Below are positions 8,905 through 17,211 of a stretch of DNA of 64,000 nucleotides, piece by piece. The notes under the pieces were generated by a model that was given only the letters and a program-made list of their open reading frames with translations, was not told where the DNA came from and did no database searches. Position 1 is the stretch's first letter; each line of letters opens with the position of its first letter. The DNA comes from Meridianimarinicoccus sp. MJW13 (GTDB lineage: Bacteria > Pseudomonadota > Alphaproteobacteria > Rhodobacterales > Rhodobacteraceae), in the NCBI RefSeq assembly GCF_014901205.1, contig NZ_JACNMU010000005.1, positions 248,001-312,000 on the forward strand, written 5' to 3'. The position numbers were made by a program, and so were the translations under genes.

Positions 8905-11318
8905 CCGGCGGACGAGCGGGGTTGCTGGCGCTGCTGTCGCATTGGCGGCGGCATCCGGGGCAGGCCCTGACGCTGCTTCTGGGTCTGGCGCTGGCCACCG
9001 CGCTGTGGACCGGGGTGCAGGCCATCAATGCCGAGGCGCGCGCCAGCTATGACCGCGCCGCCTCGATGCTGGACCAGCAGGGCCGCCCGGTCTGGACCCG
9101 CAGCGACGGGGCCCCTGTCCGCCTCGACACCTATGTGACTTTGCGCAAGGCGGGCTATCCGCTGGCCCCGGTGATCGAAGGCACGACGCGGATCGGCGGC
9201 CAGACCGTCACGCTTCTGGGTCTCGATCCGCTGTCCGCCCCGATCCTGCCCGAGGCCGACGCCCAGAACACCGACGGCACAGACGGCCTGGCCGCCTTCA
9301 TCGGCCCGCCCGGCCAGTTCTTCGGCGCGCCCGAAACGCTGGCCCGTCTGGATCAGACCGTCGCGCAAGCGCTGGTGCCCGCCTCAGATCTCGCGCCCGG
9401 CCTTCTGGTGGGCGACATTGGCACCGTGTCCCGCCTGCTGGATCAGCCCGACACCCTGTCGCGGATGATCGAGGTGACCGCCCTGCCCGCCCATCTGCCG
9501 CCGCTGACCGACCTGGCGCCGCAGTTGACGCGCAGCCAGCCCGACCGCCGCGCCGAGATCGCCGGGCTGACCGGCGCTTTCCACCTGAACCTGACCGCCT
9601 TCGGATTTCTCAGCTTCACCGTGGGCCTGTTCATTGCCCATGGCGCCGTCGGTCTGGCTTTCGAACAGCGGCGGGCCATGATGCGCACCCTGCGCGCGCT
9701 CGGGTTGCCCGCACGCACCCTGATCGCGCTGATGGCCGCCGAACTGGTGCTGTTTGCGCTGGTCGCCGGAACCCTTGGGGTGCTCCTGGGCTACCTGATC
9801 GCCGCCGCCTTGCTGCCGGATGTGGCGGCCACCCTGCGCGGGCTTTATGGCGCACCCGCCACCGGCACGCTCAGCCTGCGGCCGGGCTGGATCGGCGCCG
9901 GGTTCGCCATGGCCGGGCTTGGCACCACCATCGCCGCCGCCCAAAGCCTGACGCGCCTGTTGCGCTTGCCGATCCTGGCCAGCGCCCAGCCCCGCGCCTG
10001 GCGACTGGCCTCGACCCGCAACCTGCGGCGGCAAGCGGGGGCGGCCATCGGCCTGATCGCCCTGTCTGGTACGTTGGCGTGGCTAGGAGATGGTCTTGCA
10101 ACCGGCTTCGTCCTGCTGGGTGCGCTTCTTCTGGGCGCGGCCCTTCTGCTGCCCCCACTGCTGGCCGCAGCGCTGGCCCGCGCAGTAAAGGCCGCCCGCC
10201 GCCCGCTGCCGCAATGGTTCTGGGCCGACAGCCGCCAACAACTGCCCGGCCTGTCGCTGGCCCTGATGGCCCTGTTGCTGGCGCTGGCGGCCAACATCGG
10301 CGTTTCAACCATGGTCGGCAGCTTTCGACTGGCCTTCACCGACTGGCTGGATCAGCGGCTGGTGGCCGAGGTCTATGTGGACACCGGTACACCCGAAATG
10401 GCCATGCGTCTGCGCCCGGTGCTGGACAGCGCCGCCCGCGAGGTTCTGCCGCGCGTGTTCCACGACACACGGATCAATAACCATCCCGGCGCGGTCCAGG
10501 CCCTGAGCCCGGCGGCCAGTTGGCGACAGACCTGGCCCTTGCTCGATGCAACCCCCGATGCCTGGGAGGGTCTTGCGGCAGGCACCGGCGCCTTCATCAA
10601 CGAACAATTGCACTACCGGCAAACCCTCGCCCTGGGCGACGAGGTGCGCATCGACGATACCGCATATACCGTGCTGGGGATCTATCCCGACTATGGCAAC
10701 CCGTCGGCCGAGGCGCTGATCGGGCTGAAGGCGTTCCAACAGCAGTTTCCCGAGGTGCCAATCATCCGCTTCGCGCTGCGGATGCCGCCCGGAGATGTGG
10801 CGGCCTTCTCCGCCCGTTTGCGCAGCGAATATGGTCTTCCGGCGGCGCAGATCATCGACCAATCCGCGCTCAAGGCCTCGGGCCACGCGGTCTTCGAACG
10901 CACCTTCGCGATTACACGGGCGCTGAACCTGCTGACGCTCGGGGTGGCCGCGCTGGCCATGTTGACCAGCCTTCTGACCCTATCGACCCAGCGCCTGCCA
11001 CAGGTCGCGCCGGTCTGGGCCCTGGGCCTGCAACGCCGACATATCGGCGCGCTGGAACTGCTGCGCAGCGCGCTGCTGGCCGCCATGACGGCGGTTCTGG
11101 CGATTCCGGTCGGGCTGTGCCTGGCCTGGGTGCTGCTGGCGGTGGTCAACGTCGGTGCTTTCGGCTGGCGCCTGCCCATGACGGTGTTTCCCGGCGACTG
11201 GATCAGGCTGACAGCCCTGGCCATCCTGGCCGCGCTTGCGGCGGCGGCCCTCCCGGCCCGCAAGCTGGCCAGCCAGCCGCCCGTGGTTCTCATGAAGGGA
11301 TTTTTCAGTGACCGCTGA
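8901..11318 (+). CDS. ABC transporter permease, FtsX family
   Basis: An 805-residue permease with an N-terminal TM (PGQALTLLLGLALATALWTG), a periplasmic domain, TM segments near 235-310 and 395-435, a second periplasmic domain and a C-terminal TM bundle ending in the PPVVLMKG tail typical of FtsX/MacB permeases. It couples to the preceding ATPase through an ATGA overlap and to the following AttH-like gene, whose GTG start lies 11 bases inside it. This three-gene order is characteristic of exporters linked to DUF2006/AttH proteins, probably acting on lipids or lipoproteins (inference). Confidence 0.9.
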   Translation: MTGGRAGLLALLSHWRRHPGQALTLLLGLALATALWTGVQAINAEARASYDRAASMLDQQGRPVWTRSDGAPVRLDTYVTLRKAGYPLAPVIEGTTRIGGQTVTLLGLDPLSAPILPEADAQNTDGTDGLAAFIGPPGQFFGAPETLARLDQTVAQALVPASDLAPGLLVGDIGTVSRLLDQPDTLSRMIEVTALPAHLPPLTDLAPQLTRSQPDRRAEIAGLTGAFHLNLTAFGFLSFTVGLFIAHGAVGLAFEQRRAMMRTLRALGLPARTLIALMAAELVLFALVAGTLGVLLGYLIAAALLPDVAATLRGLYGAPATGTLSLRPGWIGAGFAMAGLGTTIAAAQSLTRLLRLPILASAQPRAWRLASTRNLRRQAGAAIGLIALSGTLAWLGDGLATGFVLLGALLLGAALLLPPLLAAALARAVKAARRPLPQWFWADSRQQLPGLSLALMALLLALAANIGVSTMVGSFRLAFTDWLDQRLVAEVYVDTGTPEMAMRLRPVLDSAAREVLPRVFHDTRINNHPGAVQALSPAASWRQTWPLLDATPDAWEGLAAGTGAFINEQLHYRQTLALGDEVRIDDTAYTVLGIYPDYGNPSAEALIGLKAFQQQFPEVPIIRFALRMPPGDVAAFSARLRSEYGLPAAQIIDQSALKASGHAVFERTFAITRALNLLTLGVAALAMLTSLLTLSTQRLPQVAPVWALGLQRRHIGALELLRSALLAAMTAVLAIPVGLCLAWVLLAVVNVGAFGWRLPMTVFPGDWIRLTALAILAALAAAALPARKLASQPPVVLMKGFFSDR

Positions 11319-12507
11319 CCCGACGCTGCCAATCGTGCCCCAAGACCCAACAGCGCATGCCGCCAGCCGCCCCCCGGTCCGGCGTCCGCTGCGCACAGGA
11401 CTTCCATTCTTCTTGGCAAAAATACTCACTGCCCTGCCCCAGGCCATCCGCGCCCTTGTCTGCGCATGTCTGACCCTCGTCCCCCATGCCCTGCCCGCCA
11501 CCGCCCAGGGATTTGCCGGCATGGGCAGTGACGCCGACGGGTTCCAGCTGCCCGCTCCCGGCCGGGCCTTTTCCTTCCCACAGGACCACGGCGCCCATCC
11601 CGGATTTCGCATCGAATGGTGGTATGTGACGGCCAATCTCGAAGACGCCGAGAGCCGCGCATTCGGGGCGCAATGGACACTGTTTCGCGCCTCCCTGTCC
11701 CCCGATCCGGGGGAGGGCTGGACGTCCTCGCAGATCTGGTTCGCGCACGCCGGTCTGACCGATGCCAGCCGCCACTTTACCGCGCAGCGTTTTGCACGCG
11801 GCGGGATCGGGCAGGCCGGGGTCATGGCCCAGCCCTTCCACGCCTGGATCAACGACTGGGCGATGATCGGCCGGGACAACAGCGCAGAGGCGCTGGACAA
11901 CTTGCAGATACAAGCCCGCGGCGCGGACTTCGCCTATGATCTGGCACTGGCTGCCGAGGGCCCGTTGGTGACCCATGGCGAAGGCGGATATTCTGTCAAG
12001 TCACCGCGCGGGCAGGCCAGCTATTACTACTCGCAGCCGCACTACCACGTCACAGGCATGCTCGATCTGCCCGAAGGCCCGGTCGCCGTGACCGGCACCG
12101 CCTGGCTGGATCGGGAGTGGTCGTCGCAGCCGCTGGCCCCGTCCCAGACCGGCTGGGACTGGTTCTCGCTGCATCTGGAGGATGACACCAAGCTGATGGT
12201 CTACCGCCTGCGCGATGCCGAAGCGGCGGATTTCGTACCCGGCACCCACATCCTGCCCGATGGCACGGCGCAGCACATTCCCGACGGGGCGATCACGCTG
12301 ACACCCGAAGGCACGGCACAGGTCGCCGGGCGCGAGATCCCGGTGCGCTGGCGCATCCAGTGGCCGGACAAGGGCTATGACCTGCACACGGCCCCGCTGA
12401 ACCCGCAAAGCTGGATGGACACCAACGTGCCCTACTGGGAGGGTCCGGTGACGGTGCAAGGCAGTCACAGCGGCAAAGGGTATCTGGAGATGACCGGCTA
12501 TGAGTGA
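11308..12507 (+). CDS. AttH/CrtC-like secreted calycin protein
   Basis: A 399-residue protein of the AttH/DUF2006 family related to carotenoid 1,2-hydratase, with two lipocalin-like barrels. The core begins near residue 70 (GFAGMGSDADGFQLP) and shows the family motifs HPGFRIEWWYVTANL, a paired YYYSQPHYHVTG and LDREWSSQPL. Family members are thought to bind or modify lipids. Start is GTG 11308 with AAGGGA at 11295-11300, inside the permease gene. The long leader includes twin arginines (VRRPLRTG) and a hydrophobic stretch ending ATAQ, suggesting export. Part of the leader (FFLAKIL) is encoded by a copy of the dispersed repeat, so the true N-terminus is less sure than the family. Confidence 0.82.
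   Translation: MTADPTLPIVPQDPTAHAASRPPVRRPLRTGLPFFLAKILTALPQAIRALVCACLTLVPHALPATAQGFAGMGSDADGFQLPAPGRAFSFPQDHGAHPGFRIEWWYVTANLEDAESRAFGAQWTLFRASLSPDPGEGWTSSQIWFAHAGLTDASRHFTAQRFARGGIGQAGVMAQPFHAWINDWAMIGRDNSAEALDNLQIQARGADFAYDLALAAEGPLVTHGEGGYSVKSPRGQASYYYSQPHYHVTGMLDLPEGPVAVTGTAWLDREWSSQPLAPSQTGWDWFSLHLEDDTKLMVYRLRDAEAADFVPGTHILPDGTAQHIPDGAITLTPEGTAQVAGREIPVRWRIQWPDKGYDLHTAPLNPQSWMDTNVPYWEGPVTVQGSHSGKGYLEMTGYE
11407..11427 (-). repeat. dispersed repeat, copy 2 (inside a leader-encoding region)
   Basis: CTTCTTGGCAAAAATACTC at 11409-11427 is the reverse complement of copy 1. It lies in frame within the AttH-like gene, encoding part of its N-terminal leader rather than sitting between genes. 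Confidence 0.85.
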
Positions 12508-13057
12508 TCCCTGGACCGACCTTGACGCCTATCACCAATGGGTCTGGCAAAAGCTGCAAGACGGGCCAAGGCGTCCCGATGCCCCGGCCCGGCTTCTGGC
12601 GCTGGCCACGGCCTCAGCCGACGGGGCCGCCGCGCGCATGGTGGTGCTACGGGCGGTCGACGCGTCCGCGAGGATGCTGGAGATTCACACCGACCTCAGG
12701 TCCGCGAAGGTCACCGAGATCCGGGCCGATCCGCTCGCGACGCTGCTGCTGTGGGATCCGGCGGATCAACTTCAGGCACGTCTGAACTGCGAGATCACTC
12801 TCGCCACGGGGGCCGAGGTGGCGCCTCTCTGGGCGGCCATTCCGCAACAGGCGCGCCGGATCTATGGCGGTGCTGCGGCCTCGGGGACGCCCTTGACCCG
12901 ACCAGAACCCTTGCAAGCACCCGATGGGATGGCGCAATTCGCGGTCCTGCGCTGCAGGGTGACCGGCATTGACGCCCTGCACCTGGGGCGCGATCTGCAT
13001 GCCCGCGCCCGCTGGCGCCACCAGGACGGCTGGCACGGCCAATGGATCGCCCCCTAG
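12500..13057 (+). CDS. PNPOx-like FMN-binding protein
   Basis: 185 residues with the split-barrel fold of pyridoxamine 5'-phosphate oxidases: ARLLALATASADGAAARMVVLRAVD near the N-terminus, the HTDLRSAKVTEI phosphate/FMN-binding segment, LLLWDPADQLQARLN, and a C-terminal RARW. It resembles the Alr4036-type family rather than true PdxH, so a B6 role should not be assumed. It starts inside the last codons of the AttH-like gene (8-base overlap), which suggests co-translation with the exporter genes. Substrate unknown. Confidence 0.78.
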   Translation: MSDPWTDLDAYHQWVWQKLQDGPRRPDAPARLLALATASADGAAARMVVLRAVDASARMLEIHTDLRSAKVTEIRADPLATLLLWDPADQLQARLNCEITLATGAEVAPLWAAIPQQARRIYGGAAASGTPLTRPEPLQAPDGMAQFAVLRCRVTGIDALHLGRDLHARARWRHQDGWHGQWIAP

Positions 13058-13149
13058 CAGCAGACCGGTTTCAGGGAACATTAACCTCGCAGCGTTTAGT
13101 TCAAATGCGTGCTGATTTTTCCTGTCCTGATGCGAGCGTGTTGTTCCCC

Positions 13150-14151
13150 ATGTCTGCGCCTGTTGCCCGCCTGACCCGTCCCGCCGCCCCGCCGCCCTTT
13201 GCCTGGCTGTCGGCCTATGCCAGCCGCACCGATGTCACCCTGGCGGATGAGGCCTTCCACGCCCACGCCGTGATCCGCCTGCCCGACCGTGTGTTGCGCG
13301 GACCGCAGGCGGTGATGGCCGATGCCATGGCGCTGCGGGCGACGCTGACCGGCTGCGCAGTTCTGGGAGAGGAGGCGATCTCGGTCGATACCCGGGCTGG
13401 TCCCGGCGCGGACACCGGTGGCATGGCCGTGGCCACGCGCGCCACCCTGCAAGCCAGCCATGGCGGTGCCGGCCTCTGGGGCGCTGCCACGGGCAAGCCG
13501 GTGCAGATGCGGGTGTTGGCCGAATGCTGGCAGACCGAGGCCGGGATCCGCGACGCCTGGATGATCCGCGATACCGCGGCCCTGTTGTGCCAGATCGGGG
13601 CGGGCGATCCGCGCGGCTGGCTTGAGGCGCAGGTGCAGGCAGGCACCGTGCTGCCCGCGCCCCTGACCCCCGAAACCGACCCGGAACCGGCCTATGGCGA
13701 CCGCGGCCCCGCCGGGCCAGAGGCGGACGGACTGGCCGAGATCCTGGACCGGGTGCTGGGCGGCGAGATGTCCTGCATCGGCGACCACTATGCCGAGGGT
13801 TGCGAGGCCACCTATCCGGGCGGGCATTCCGCGATTGGCCGGGATGCCGTCGAAAGTTTCTGGACCGGGTTGCGCAGCGCCTTTCCGGCGGCCAGTTTTC
13901 GCATCGATCATCGCATGGGCCATGCCCCGGCCCGTGGCGCGGCCTCGGCGGCGGTGCGATGGTCGCTCTATGGGCGGCACGACGGGTTCGGTCGCTTTGG
14001 GGCGCCCAGCGGGGCCTATGCCTATGTCATGGGTCTGACGCAGGTTGAGTTCGGTCCAAACGGGGTGCGCCGTGAATGGACGCTGATCGACGACGTCGCG
14101 ATCTGGACCCAGCTTCTGGCCCCCCGCCCCGAGGCGCGTGAGGCCGGCTAA
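13150..14151 (+). CDS. tandem NTF2/SnoaL-like protein
   Basis: About 333 residues with two NTF2-like cone folds. The first covers roughly residues 15-150 (FAWLSAYASRTDV to IRDTAALLCQIGAG), the second 195-325 (LDRVLGGEMSCIGDHYAEGCEATYPGG to EWTLIDDVAIWTQLL). The SnoaL-like pattern GRDAVESFWTGLRSAFPAASF is clear in the second. NTF2 folds serve as isomerases, cyclases or binding proteins; no specific activity can be assigned. Start is uncertain: ATG 13150 fits the domain limits, but ATG 13105 and GTG 13138 are in frame and none has a strong ribosome site. It follows the PNPOx-like gene by 92 bp. Confidence 0.65.
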   Translation: MSAPVARLTRPAAPPPFAWLSAYASRTDVTLADEAFHAHAVIRLPDRVLRGPQAVMADAMALRATLTGCAVLGEEAISVDTRAGPGADTGGMAVATRATLQASHGGAGLWGAATGKPVQMRVLAECWQTEAGIRDAWMIRDTAALLCQIGAGDPRGWLEAQVQAGTVLPAPLTPETDPEPAYGDRGPAGPEADGLAEILDRVLGGEMSCIGDHYAEGCEATYPGGHSAIGRDAVESFWTGLRSAFPAASFRIDHRMGHAPARGAASAAVRWSLYGRHDGFGRFGAPSGAYAYVMGLTQVEFGPNGVRREWTLIDDVAIWTQLLAPRPEAREAG

Positions 14152-14334
14152 TCCGGGCAGCGGATCCAGCGCGACCATCAGTCGGGTTTGCACGGCCTGC
14201 GCAGGATGGCTGTGCCGTGAAACGCCATGCCCATCGCGCCATCCTGACACGCGAGCAGCGCTCCGCCCCCCTTGCGCGGGTTTGCTTTCGCGCTGCCCTT
14301 GTGAAACGCTGGTTCCCTCACCGGGGGCCACGCC

Positions 14335-14697
14335 ATGACCGACAGCTTTCGCCAAACCGTCAATGCCATCTGCGCCGGGTGTCCGGGTGCCGTATGCTCG
14401 GATCCCTGGGGCGGCGGGCATGATGCCTGGAAAGTCGGGGACAAGATGTTCGCCTGCCTCGGTGCCGTCGATCCCGGCGTGTCGGTGAAATGCGCCGATG
14501 TCGAAACCGCCGCCATGCTGATCGACGCGGGCGTCGGCACGCGCGCGCCCTATTTCCACAAAAGCTGGGTGCGCCTGCCCGAGGACTGCCCGCCGGACGA
14601 ATTGCGGCACCGGATCACCCTGTCCTACGACCTGATCCGCGCCCGCCTGCCCAAGCGCGTGCAGAAAGACCTGCCACCGCGCACCGGCGGCGACTGA
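14335..14697 (+). CDS. MmcQ/YjbR family protein
   Basis: 120 residues with the CyaY-like MmcQ/YjbR fold: a central GHDAWKVGDKMFACLG segment, the VSVKC strand, then YFHKSWVRLP and a C-terminal helix HRITLSYDLIRARLPKRVQ. The family is widespread and its biochemical role unsettled, though often annotated as DNA-binding. Cysteines at CAGCPGAVCSDPWGG near the N-terminus are typical of the subfamily. GGGGG precedes the ATG. It stands alone, 183 bp after the NTF2-type gene; that gap shows no other feature. Confidence 0.85.
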   Translation: MTDSFRQTVNAICAGCPGAVCSDPWGGGHDAWKVGDKMFACLGAVDPGVSVKCADVETAAMLIDAGVGTRAPYFHKSWVRLPEDCPPDELRHRITLSYDLIRARLPKRVQKDLPPRTGGD

Positions 14698-14754
14698 CCG
14701 CGATGGCCCCCGGTACCGCCGCCGGACAACCGCCCGGCTTGGCGCCCGGACCAC

Positions 14755-14762
14755 TAGCGCTA
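14755..14762. promoter_or_regulatory. candidate LacI-family operator
   Basis: The perfect palindrome TAGCGCTA, in the context ACTAGCGCTAACA, resembles the GTTAGCGCTAAC operators of LacI-type sugar regulators in alphaproteobacteria. It lies about 145 bp upstream of the galactose cluster. The right half matches better than the left. No LacI-type gene is in the window. Confidence 0.4.
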
Positions 14763-14906
14763 ACAAAAACCCGCCCCTCTGGCTGGACGCGCCGGGTTCG
14801 GGCCTCTATCACATCCCCATGGACGACTTGAGGCAACATTTCCCTGTCGGATCATTGCATCCGGCCGGTAACAAGCGGGATGTGGCATGACCAAAGCCAA
14901 AAACGC

Positions 14907-15671
14907 ATGAGCACGACATTCGACGACCTTCGGGGCGCTTCGGTCTTTCTGACCGGCGGCGGCGCGGGCATCGGCGCGGCCCTGACCGACGGCTTTCTGG
15001 CGCAGGGCGCCAAGGTGTTCTTCGTGCAACGCTCGGATGCCTCGGACTTCTGCGCCGCGATGGAGGCCAAGCACGGCATTCGCCCCGGTTTTGCCGCCTG
15101 CGATGTCACCGACATCGACCGCCTGAAAACCTGCATGGACACGGCCGCAACCGAAAACGGGCCGATCACGGTTCTGGTCAACAACGCCGCCAACGACCTG
15201 CGCCACAAGGCGCTGGAGGTGGATGAAGCCTTCTGGGACCAGACACAGGCCATCAACCTGAAGTCCTATTTCTTCGCCTGCCAGCATGTGCTGCCGGGGA
15301 TGATCTCGGCGGGCGGCGGGGCCATCGTGAACATGTCTTCGATCAGCTACATGATGGGGGCCGCCAACCTTGTGGGCTATACCACCGCCAATGGTGCGAT
15401 CACCGCGATGACCCGCTCGCTGGCGCGCGAATTCGGTCCGCAGGGCGTGCGCGTCAATGCGCTGGCGCCGGGCTGGGTCTTTACCGAAAAACAGCTTGAG
15501 ATGTGGGCCGATGAAGCCAGCGTCACAGCGCATCTGAACCGGCAGTGCCTGCCGCACCGACTGGAGCCTCAAGACATGATAGAGCCCGTGCTTTTCCTGG
15601 CCTCTGACGCCAGCCGCGCGATGACCGGACAATGCATTGCCGCCGACGCCGGCGTGGTGGTCAGCGGATGA
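14907..15671 (+). CDS. SDR oxidoreductase, probable galactose dehydrogenase
   Basis: 254-residue short-chain dehydrogenase. TGGGAGIG marks the NAD(P) site near residue 20; NNAANDLRH near 92-100 resembles rhizobial D-galactose 1-dehydrogenases; SSISY gives the catalytic serine. The catalytic tyrosine motif reads YTTAN, with Asn where the family has an essential Lys. In this cluster it should oxidise galactose (or a related sugar) to the lactone, the first step of the De Ley-Doudoroff route. The stop overlaps the dgoK start as ATGA. ATG 14907 (MSTTFDD) is chosen; ATG 14880 is possible and has a slightly better upstream purine run. Confidence 0.75.
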   Translation: MSTTFDDLRGASVFLTGGGAGIGAALTDGFLAQGAKVFFVQRSDASDFCAAMEAKHGIRPGFAACDVTDIDRLKTCMDTAATENGPITVLVNNAANDLRHKALEVDEAFWDQTQAINLKSYFFACQHVLPGMISAGGGAIVNMSSISYMMGAANLVGYTTANGAITAMTRSLAREFGPQGVRVNALAPGWVFTEKQLEMWADEASVTAHLNRQCLPHRLEPQDMIEPVLFLASDASRAMTGQCIAADAGVVVSG

Positions 15672-16570
15672 GCCGGATCGACTGGATCGCCGCCGACTGG
15701 GGCACTTCACATCTGCGAGCCTGGGCCATGTCCGGCACCGAGGTCGTCGCCGAAGCCAAATCGGTCAAGGGCATGGGCAAGCTGACCCGCGACGAGTTTG
15801 AACCGGCGCTGCTGGAATTGATCGCGCCCTGGCTGGGCGAGGCCCCGATGCAGGTCATCGCCTGCGGCATGGTGGGCGCCCGCCAGGGCTGGGTCGAAGC
15901 GCCTTATGCAACGGTGCCCTGCCTGCCCGTTGCCGCGGCCCCGATGAAAGCCCCGGTCAGCGACCCGCGCCTCGACGTGCGCATTGTCGCCGGGTTGCGC
16001 CAGGACAAGCCCGCCGACGTGATGCGCGGCGAGGAGACCCAGATCGCCGGGTTCGTGGCGCTCAACCCCAACTTCGACGGGGTGATCTGCCTGCCCGGCA
16101 CCCATACCAAATGGGCCCATATCTCGGCCGGGGAAGTGGTCAGCTTCCAGACCTTCATGACCGGAGAGATGTTCTCGCTTCTGGGCACCGCCTCGGTCCT
16201 GCGCCATTCGGTCGGCGCGGAGGGCTGGGATGACGACGCCTTCGTCGAGGCACTGGACGAGGCCCAGTCCCGCCCCGAACGCATGGCCGCCCGGCTGTTC
16301 GGCCTGCGCGCCGAGGCGCTGTTGCACGATCAGCGCCCCGAAACCGCCCGCGCCCGCCTGTCGGGCTATCTGATCGGCGCCGAACTGGCCGCCGCGCGCC
16401 CCTATTGGCTGGGCCAGCAGGTTGCCGTGATCGGCGCCCCCGCCATTGCCGCCCCCTATCTGGCCGGGCTGACACGGCAGGGGCTCGCCCCGATCCAGGC
16501 CGCCGCCGACCCCATGACACGCGCCGGGCTGATGGCCGCGCGCAAACTCGCATCGGAGACCCCCTCATGA
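15668..16570 (+). CDS. dgoK: 2-dehydro-3-deoxygalactonokinase
   Basis: 300 residues. The N-terminus has the sugar-kinase phosphate motif [22 protein letters not shown] and [11 protein letters not shown] are characteristic DgoK motifs, and a C-terminal [13 protein letters not shown] forms the nucleotide site. It phosphorylates 2-dehydro-3-deoxy-D-galactonate with ATP to the 6-phosphate used by DgoA. ATGA overlaps join it to the SDR before and DgoA after, so all three are one translational unit. Confidence 0.93.
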   Translation: MSRIDWIAADWGTSHLRAWAMSGTEVVAEAKSVKGMGKLTRDEFEPALLELIAPWLGEAPMQVIACGMVGARQGWVEAPYATVPCLPVAAAPMKAPVSDPRLDVRIVAGLRQDKPADVMRGEETQIAGFVALNPNFDGVICLPGTHTKWAHISAGEVVSFQTFMTGEMFSLLGTASVLRHSVGAEGWDDDAFVEALDEAQSRPERMAARLFGLRAEALLHDQRPETARARLSGYLIGAELAAARPYWLGQQVAVIGAPAIAAPYLAGLTRQGLAPIQAAADPMTRAGLMAARKLASETPS

Positions 16571-17175
16571 GCCGCCCGCTGATTGCCATTCTGCGCGGGA
16601 TCACCCCGCCCGAAGCCCTGCCTGTCACCGAGGCGCTGATCGCGGCCGGGATCGACCGGATCGAGGTGCCGCTGAATTCCCCCGACGCGCTGACCAGCAT
16701 CGGCGCCATGGCCGCGCGGTTCGGCGCGCAGGCGCTGATCGGCGCGGGGACCGTTCTGGACACCGCCGCCGTGCACGCGGTGCGCGATGCCGGCGGCCGG
16801 ATGATCGTGTCGCCGAACTGCGATCCCGGCGTGATTTCCGAAACCAAGGCGTTGGGGATGGAAAGCTATCCCGGCGTGTTCACCGCCACCGAGTGTTTCG
16901 CGGCCCTGAAGGCGGGCGCCGATGGGCTGAAGATCTTCCCGGCCTTCAAGCTGGGACCGGACGGCCTGGCGGCCCTGCGCGCGGTGTTGCCCCCCGATGC
17001 GCCGGTGTTCGCCGTGGGCGGCGTCGGCCCGGCTGATTTCGCCGCATGGCGGGCGGCTGGCGCGGATGGGTTCGGCATCGGCACCGGGATTTACAAACCC
17101 GGCCGCAGTGCCGCCGATGTGGCCGCCCTGGCCGCCGAACTGATCGACGCCTGGGACGGCACCGTCCGCGCCTGA
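16567..17175 (+). CDS. dgoA: 2-dehydro-3-deoxy-6-phosphogalactonate aldolase
   Basis: 202 residues, compared with 205 in E. coli DgoA. A KDPG/KDPGal-type class I aldolase: [10 protein letters not shown] opens the barrel, RIEVPLNSP carries the Glu, IGAGTV the next strand, SPNCDPGVI, and GLKIFPAF the Schiff-base lysine. The product pair is pyruvate and glyceraldehyde 3-phosphate. VPLNSP and GLKIFP are of the DgoA type rather than Eda. Coupled by ATGA to dgoK. Confidence 0.93.
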   Translation: MSRPLIAILRGITPPEALPVTEALIAAGIDRIEVPLNSPDALTSIGAMAARFGAQALIGAGTVLDTAAVHAVRDAGGRMIVSPNCDPGVISETKALGMESYPGVFTATECFAALKAGADGLKIFPAFKLGPDGLAALRAVLPPDAPVFAVGGVGPADFAAWRAAGADGFGIGTGIYKPGRSAADVAALAAELIDAWDGTVRA

Positions 17176-17211
17176 CACCCGCAACCGGGCAACACAACGG
17201 AGAGACCCCTC

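Noticed and set aside
13096-14766. Minus-strand open frame of about 556 codons opposite the NTF2-type and MmcQ genes
   Set aside because: Spans two genes and their gap, no recognisable motif; a composition artefact.
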